Assembly (NCBI RefSeq): GCF_016918505.1
Contig: NZ_JAFFPZ010000003.1
Coordinates: 62,001 to 126,000 of the forward strand
DNA: 64,000 nt
Direction: 5' to 3'
Source: Desulforhopalus vacuolatus
GTDB lineage: Bacteria; Desulfobacterota; Desulfobulbia; Desulfobulbales; Desulfocapsaceae
The notes beneath the pieces are model-generated. The model worked only from the letters and a program-made list of their open reading frames with translations. It was not told where the DNA came from and did not search any database. The position numbers and the translations under genes are program-made. Within the stretch, counting starts at the first letter, position 1, and every line of letters begins with the position of its first letter. This document shows positions 30,801 to 39,800 of the stretch, one piece after another.

Positions 30801-33800
30801 CGTGTTGTCGATCACGTTGGTGGAAAGAGATCCTCCGATGGCTAATTTAGAGGCACCTGCTCCGCCAACCGCGACAGCCACAATAGTCTCTTCGGCTTGT
30901 GCACTGACATCGAGGGTCGTTCCGGCAATGACTCTGCTGCTGTCAATGGCTGCGTTGATCTCGTTGTCGACAACGTTGACTCCTATTGCCGCACCAACGG
31001 CACCTTTTTTAGAAAAAGCAATGCCACCGGCAACGGATACCAGTGTCGTAGCATCAGATGCATCCACCAGGACAGCACCATCTACATCAATATCACTGGA
31101 GGCAGAGATATGACTATCTATGGTGTTGCTCACGACATTGACCGACACCGAACCGCCGACAGCAGTTTTCTCTGATCCGGCACCACCAACACTGACGGTA
31201 ACCAGCATACCTTTTTCTTTCGCTTCACTGGTAAGACTGCCAGTGGTAATGAGCGTAGAGCCTTCCACCCTTGAGGTAATTTCATTGTCAAGCAGGTTGA
31301 CGGCAAATGCCAGTCCTATACCGGCACTCTTGCCATAAGCAAAACCTCCGGCCATGGAATAAATGGCAGCGCTGTCATCCGCCAACAGGGATATATTACC
31401 TGTCGAGCCACTGAGAGTCGTGCTGCCGAGAATTGCCGCATCAACCTCATTGTTAATATAGTTGACGGCGATCGTGCCGCCGATACCGTAACCTGCTTCA
31501 CCACCACCACCAGTAGCCACACCGACAGCTCCAACGACGGAGAGTATCATGCCATCGGAAATGGCGTTGACATCAACATTACCGTGATGGGTAAAGTCTG
31601 TAACGTTTTCTATCTGGGAGATAACTTTATTGGAGATGTCGGAAAAAGCTATCGCTGCACCAACGCCGGCTTTACCGCCAAAGCCTCCGGCACCTGCGAC
31701 GATGATAATGTTGGTATCATCGTTTGCTTCCACTTTGATCGTCCCGTTAACCAGGCCGGTGGCATTCCTGAGAGCTGCCTCTGTAACCGTCTCACTGTGC
31801 GTGAAACCAACTGAACCACCAATTGCGTAGCCTTTTTTGCCAGTAGCACCAGCAACTCCGGCAGCCAGAGAGACAACCCAGCCATCTCGATCCGCCAGTA
31901 CTTCAAGACCGGTGAGGGTTAAATCAGCTCCATCAACAAAAGCGGAGGTCGTGCCGGTAACAACGTTAATACCAACTCCAGCTGCAATACTCACAGCCTT
32001 CTGATCAGACTTACTGCTTGTAATGGCAACGGAACCGGCCAGCGAAGCGACTATCGTTGCATCATCGGCCTCAAGAGTGAGGCTTTGCGCTTCCAATGAA
32101 ACAATGTTGCGCAGATATGCAAGCGCATCATCGTGAACATAGTTGACAGTTACCGCACCTGATATAGCATAACCGGTTTTGCCCTTTTCAGTAGTTTTCG
32201 AAGCCTGATCAGTAGCGGCAGCGGCACCAGTGACCTTGCCACTGACCTTGTCATTGTCTTTCATTTCTGTCAGGACACTGAGCATACCGGTCTGCCAGTT
32301 GAGCAGGTCACTATCCGACTGCGCACTGCCGTCAGAACCCTGGGTACCGCCGGTACCTGCAAAAGGTGTTACACCAGGGTCGCTGGCAGTATTGGAAGGC
32401 GACTCTGACGCCGGCGAGCTTTTCGAGCCGGCAACGGCGAAGCTGCCGATAAATCCGCTGTTCTTAGAGGATACGAGGACATCTCCGCCAGAAGTAAGAG
32501 TTCCAGCAGCAGCTTCCGTCCCTGTTGTGTCACCAATGACTGCCTCGGTATGGCGCTGGCTGACGGCAACCGCCAGAGAGGCTCCAACCCCTCCAGACTG
32601 AGACTCAGTCATAGCACCGGAAGCCGTAATAACAGTCGTGGTATCAGTTGCATGAACAAATATGGATGCGTGGTTGCCATCACTGTCCGCAACTTCACCG
32701 CTGCCAACTTCAATTGTCGAACCCTCCGCAATACGGGCCACAGTACTGTTGTTGACCACCGTTCCTCCGAAAGCGCCGTTGAAGCCGAAATTTCCGGCTT
32801 CTCCTCCCGAGGTCAGCAGAACAATCGACATCCCTTCGTTGGCGGCATCCACTTCAAGGCTGTCAGCGTACAAAAGCACACCTTTGTCGATGGTTGCACT
32901 GACATCATTTTCATACCAGTAGAGACCGGTACTGGCACCAGCGGCAGTTGGTGATGCAGCCTCCGAGAGATCTTTCCAGAAAGTGACCAGTTTTTTGGCA
33001 TCCATAACCGACAGATCACCGACCATATTTACAGCATGGTTAACACTCAGACCTTCAACGATGACATCCTGGCTCCCCGTGCGAAAGTTGGTGTCGTTGT
33101 TCACACCATTCGGGTCCTGGTTAATTTCAGCGCCGTCTTTGATAACGGCATGGGCATCATGGGTGAGTACGACCGAGGTAAAAGCTCCAGCAAGGGCCAG
33201 TTTCTGCCCTGTGGCAGCAGCGCTTGAAGAAGTATCGACCAGGTTGCCCATTAACCCGGCATTGCTGTCGAGGTAAGTACCGATGGTGGCAATATACTCC
33301 GTGCCAATATTGGCGGCGGGATTACCGAGATCTTCCCAGTCATCAGTTGTAAAATCAGCCTCACTCAGATCAAATTGAGTAGACGGAGTGCTGCCAACAT
33401 ATTTATACCAGTTGCCAACATCACCGTTGCCGGTGTGATTATCGGTCACTTCGACAGTATCCTGGAGATTTACCGTCGTAAGACCTTCGGTATCAGTAGT
33501 ATGGGTTGCGATCCTGTTCTCATCGAGCAGCGGTGAGATAAGGTTGGCACCCCAGAGCGACAAGGGATCGATCTGATTGAGCGTTGTTGCATCGACGGTC
33601 AGGAAGCCTTTGGAGTCAACGTTGGTATTGCCTGAAATGTATGCATCCGCATCATCGTTATAGACGCCGACGGCTATTGCGACAGAGCCACCGAATTTCG
33701 CCTGGGATTGTGCCGGATCGGTGCTGGTCGTTTCGTTGGTAACCGACGAACTCGCCGAAACTTTCGGACGGTTGGAAGTGGTGGCAGAGACTTCAATGTA

Positions 33801-36800
33801 ACCATCAGCCTCGACATCGGCATGATTTACCCCGTCACCTATGCGGGCTTCTGCCTTGTTGGTATCAATCGAGACCGCGACTGCACCACCAATATCGTAT
33901 TTGTTGGTGACCGGCGATTCCATCATCTTTTTAATGGTCTCGTTCTTTTTCAGGAAATCCGTGACGTATTGGCCGGGTTTCTCCCTGAGGCTCTTAACTG
34001 TATTATCTTTGTAGACTTTGGTGGAGTCCACCTTGTCTGTGATCTTCTTCTTTATGCCGGAGGTAAAATCATCAATTTTTTTGGAAATACCGGTTTTCTC
34101 ACCGGGAATTTCGACACTGGCCGAAATCCCATTAGATAACGTGGGGATAAAACCAAGTTTTTTACCACTGACAGCTTCTTTCTCCTGCACGGCCTCAACA
34201 TCGATATTGCCTGCAACATCGGCGTCACCGTCGAGAAAGGCACTCGTCGTACCATTTTCAACACTGACCGCTACCGCAATCCCAACCTTGCCGTCTTTTT
34301 CTGATTTTGTTGACGCCGTTGTTGAATTATGGTCCACCGTGTCGCCACGTACAAACAGATTTTGGCCAACGGTAAGAGTGGCCGTATCGCCAACCTGTGC
34401 GCGAACAGTGGAATCAAGGACAGATACGGCTATTGCTGCAGCATTGGATTTGTCTTCTACCGAGGCTGAAACGCTTATCGTATTATCTCCGCTGGCGCGA
34501 ACAGTAAGGTCTTCGGAAGTGATTATGGTTCCATCAATCACCGTCTCTGAAACAGTGGTGCCAATACCCACGGCAACACCGAGAAAAATACTCTTGGGCG
34601 AGGCCTTTACAAGGGTGGTTGCCATCGAGTGCGCAATAAAATTATCGGCATGGATCTCGGCATCTTCCTCAACATTGATCTTTGCAATGGAGGTGGCCAC
34701 AGAAACCCCTGCGATCAGTGAGAAACCTTCCATTCCTTTCAGGACACCGCCCGCGAGGGATTCGAGCTTATCGCCAATCCAGGTCTCACCAAAATCGATA
34801 TTATACTTTTCAGCTTCAGCGGTGGCCTGAACAGTGACAGTTCCACCTGTTATGAGGGCGTTGCCTATGGTTACATCCGCTTCATTGTAATCAACATTAG
34901 CAAAACCCAGGCCGGTGAAGTCCTTAAAGACATCGGCTGCGAGAAAACTGATATCACCGTCGGCACTGCTTCCCGAGGTAGTAATGGCATGGATATCGGC
35001 ACGATTGCCTGAGCTGTCTTCGTCTATCAAGATATGATCAGCTTCGAAGGTGATACTGCCCGCCATGGTATTATGATCGGTGCTGATGGTGGCTCCCAGC
35101 ACATTGATCGTTTCCGCCCTGAAACCAAGATTGATACCTGCACTTGTGATATCATCTTCTATGGTCAGGGTATCATCGGATTCCACCGTTATGGTCGTGC
35201 CTGAAGCATCGGGGGTAAAGGTGATCCAGTTGAAGTCTGACTGCTGGACAAAATCTCCGCTGCCGAGGATGACAAGTTCATTGTCAGTACCGCCTCCGGG
35301 AGAGACATCAACCTTCTGCGCACCGGTCAGATTGGAAATGTCCACCCGGAAGATATCGTTGCCATCTCCTCCCAGAAGGGTATCAGCACCACCGCCACTG
35401 ATCAGAATGGTGTCACCGGAAAAGTCGGAGGCATCAATTGTCTGCGCAGCAGCTGAGCCTTCCAGGGTGGCGAGCTCAATGTTCGCCAAGTTATCTGTGC
35501 CTTCCGCACCAATAATCAGCTGATCATTATCAAGATCAAAATCAACTCCAGTGGACCGGGATTCAACCAGCCGGTCTTCTGCGCCGGCTCCGCCATCAAT
35601 TGTATCAGCGCCGGTGCCGCCAGTCAGAGTATCATTGCCGCTGGTTCCGGTGATGATATCACTGCCTCCGCCGCCATCAATCACGACACTGCCAGCGAGA
35701 ACCGCCGAACCGACAAAACCTGCAGAAGAACCGGTGCCAGTAGTAAAGCCAAGGGCTGCGGCAGCACCTGAGCCATTAATGGAGCTGATAGTGACAACAT
35801 TGCTCCCGCCGGAACTATCAATAATCTCAATACCACCGGAGCTGTTCAGTGTGGCTGTCAACCTATCACTGCTGTAGCTGACAGCATCAATAACATCCTG
35901 AAGAGTCGCAACATTGCTGAGGTCGACATCGACAGCAGTTAAATCGGAGAGAACGATTCGGATATCCGCAGACGCCCCGGCAAATGGTGTTCCATGTATT
36001 GTACCACCGGACTCCGTAACACCACTGAGTCCCAGGCCAGCCAATGCATCGGAAGCATTCAGCGCGGAAACGGCAAAAGACCCGCCACCGCCGCTGGCAT
36101 CAGTCAGCTCCAGACCGTTGCCGTCGCTGTTGAGAGATGCGAAGAGATTGCTGTCAAGATCATCAATGATATCAATAAGATCCTGCAGGGTGACAGCACC
36201 GGAAAGATCAACATTGTAGAAAGTACCATCACTCAGGGTAATCTGAACATCATTGCCGGTAACAGTTTCAACCCCGTTGCCATTGTTAAGTGCTGAAAGC
36301 GGAGTTGTGGATTCAGATCCGGTGAGATTGACCTGAGATTCATCGGTGGTACTTAACCCATCGCCATTATTGAGATAATTTACATCAGTATCAACGGAGA
36401 CGCCGTTGAAACCAGATGCGTCGAGAGTGTTGCCAGCAGCGCCACCGGTTATGTCAGCCTGTTCGATACCGGAGAGCGTATTGGTTTCGCCATCCGAGGT
36501 GAACAGGGTATTCGTCAAGGTAATAACCGCCCCGTTCTTCGTTTCGATGAGCAGATCAATATCCTCGCCGCCCTCGATACTGTCATTTCCCAGGCCGCCT
36601 GTCAGGATATCGTTGCCTGCCCCGCCATATAATTCATCGTTACCGACCCCGCCGATCAGGGTATCATCGTTCTCGCCACCCGAGAGTATGACATCGCCGG
36701 AAAAGGTTGCGGCGGTCATAAAGTTGGCTTTAGCGCCACCGGTCAGGTCTGCTTTTTCGATGCTGGCCAGCGTGTTTTCAACTGTGGCACCTTGCACAAT

Positions 36801-39800
36801 TACAGGCACACCGATATTGCCACCAGCCAGACCAGTGTCATCAACAGAAATATCGGCTGCATTTTGCCCTGCTTCGTTGGCCGTAAAGGTGATGATCCAT
36901 GGTCCCAATGTGTCAGTGAGAACCCCACCGTACAGCGTTGAACCGTAGGTCGTACCGAGGATACCCAGATCTTCCGCCGCAGTTGAATCGTTCAGCGCCG
37001 ATACGGTGAGATATCCACCGTCATCCGTGGTGTCGATAATATCTATACCTGTCCCCTGGTCATTGAGGACTGCTGTCAGTCGGGCGTCTGCATCGGAAAT
37101 CTGATCCAGAATATCCTGCAAGTCTGTCGCACTGCTCAGGTCAACTTCAACAGTTGTTATTTCATCCGTGAGGGTAATCTGCAGATCTGAACCCGCGACG
37201 GTGGTTATGCCATCCCCGTCATTGAGATCGCCAACCAGTGTAGTTACCGGAACAGCGACCCGAGTGCGGGAAACATTTATATCCTGACTTGCCAGAGAAG
37301 TGAGCAGTCCAAGCGCCTGCGCCACGGTCTGAGCATCGGCGTCAAAGGCGATGGGAGCAGTTTCCTCACCGTTACAGGTAAGGGTAAAGGTCCCGCCGGT
37401 AACAGTGTCATCAATATTTATGGTCACGGTTTCATCCGTGCCCTCGCCCATATCAAGGGTCGAATCGGTGAGGACAAAACGGCTGTCGTTTACCTCGACC
37501 ACAGTATCCGTTCCCGCGCCGCCAAAGAGCTGATCATAGCCTGCACCACCGCTGAGGAAGTCGTCACCCGAACCGCCTCTCAGGATATCGTCACCTGCAT
37601 CACCATCAAGGCTTACACTTCCCGGCGTAAATCCTGAGGCATCGATACTATTGTCACCAGCTCCACCTGTAAGCTGAGCCTGCTGAATATTAGTGAGATC
37701 GTCCACCTCCCCGGCAATGGTCAAATTGCTATTGGTCAGGACAAAATCTGCGTCACGCTCCTCGACAATGGTATTGGTTCCACCGCCACCCTGGATATCA
37801 TCTGTACCCAGGCCGCCGGTAAAGAAGTCGTCACCCAAACCACCGATGAGTGTATCATTACCTTCTCCACCGATGAGTGCCACTCTGCCAAGGGAGAATG
37901 CGGATGCATCAAGAGTGTTCACACTGTCACCACCGGTGAGAACCACCTGCTCAATTCCGGTCAGCGTATCTGTCACCCCATCAATGGTCAAGAGAGCATC
38001 ATCAGTCACACCAGCAATTGCCGTATTGTCAGCCAGCACCATGGAAGTTCCATCCTGCTCCTCTTCCAGCGAGTCGATTCCACCCTCGCCATAGATCTGG
38101 TCAACTCCTTCACCGCCAGAGAATACATCACCACCTGAACCGCCCCAAAGCTCATCGGCACCACCTGCGCCATGCAGACTGTCGTCACCTTCGCCACCAT
38201 GAAAAACATTGGCTTCATCACTGCCGTAGATACGATCATCACCCTCGCCGCCGATAACATTCTGAATCCGCGTGATACCTTCGGTATTAGAGGCTGAACC
38301 AGTCGATGCAGCACTGTCACTGTCCGGCGTCTTCATATCAACATAAATGCTGAGATCTGTGAATGCGGAGTAATCCAGGGTGTTTTCCGTACCGAGGCCG
38401 CCGTCAATGGTTCCATCCAGATAAGCGTTTTCTTCAAAGACGAAGGTGTCTTTGCCAGTACCACCGACAAGATTGTTGATACCTGAAAGAATAAGGGTTT
38501 CAATCCCATCGGTTACTTCAACAGTATCATCAGCTTTTATGGTAAACGTAAGATTTTCAGTAATCGCCGAGAAATCAGCGGTATCACCGCCCGTGCCACC
38601 TTTGACGGTTTTCACGGACTGGGCTGAAACCGAATTACCGCTGTCACCCACGAGCGCGGTGAGTCCGGTCAGGGAGCTGAAGGTAAAAGCAATATCACTG
38701 CCGCTCAGGGAAAGATCGACAGTATTCTCCCCCGCAACACCATTATAGCTTATGTTGCCAAGAGTATAACTGCCAGCCTGCAGCGTATTGTCACCAGCAC
38801 CCGCAGTGTATTCCACAGTCTCGATGGAACTGATGAGATCACTTTTCTCGCCGATCTCAAGAACAGCATCATCCGTTGCATCCGTATCACTGAAATCGAA
38901 AACGCTGACGTCCTCATCTCCACTTGCGATATACCTGTCACTCCCGTCTCCACCAGTGATTATATCTGTACCTGTGCTTGAGTAAAAGGTGTCTGCCCCG
39001 CCGCCACCCGCCAGAGTGTTGTCGTCATCGGATCCATAAACAGTATCGTTACCGCCACCGCCGATTACATTTTTGATATTGCTGAAACTCGCAGAAAACG
39101 GACCACCTGACTCAATGGCAGAACCGGTTGCGACGTTGACCGTAAGACCCTTTGTAAACGCTGAAAAATCGAGGGTGTTGTTCCCTTTGTCATCATTGAG
39201 ATCAACACCGCCATTAACGGTCCCGTTGAACGAAGCTCCATCCTCGAAAACGAAGGTGTTATTACCACCACCGCCGATGAGGGTCTCAATGACAGAGACA
39301 GAGGTGGTGGACACATTATTGGTCCCGTCAGTAACCGAGACACTGTTGTTGCTGTGCACAGTAAAGGTCAGGTCCGTGGTCACAGCCGAGAAATCGAGGG
39401 TATCACTCCCCTGCCCGGCCAGCTCGACGATGATATCCTGTCCCCACTCGTCTTCGAAGTTATATGTGTCGTTGCCAGCACCACCGATCAGGGTATTGTC
39501 TTCCGTAGAGGTCGAGAATTCGTCACCCACGCTGCCACCGATAACACTGTTGATATTATTGAAGCTGATATTGCCGAATTTCCCGGAGGTGAGATCGATA
39601 GTAACAGATGAGGTGCTGCTGGAAAAATCAAAGGTGTTGGTGCCAAGATTACCATCCGTATCAGATGTTCCTCCGATGATGGTGCCATCAAAATTGGAGC
39701 CGTTTGCAAAAATATAGGTATTGTCGCCCAGCCCACCGATCAACTGGTCAATGCCCTGACCTGTCGAAATGGCCGTAAGAGTATTCGTGCCATCACTCAC

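Noticed and set aside
29527-31113. Long plus-strand frame of 528 codons opposite the giant gene
   Set aside because: It mirrors the repetitive, low-stop codon pattern of the minus-strand repeats, has no ribosome site or domain, and many similar shadow frames occur along the giant gene.
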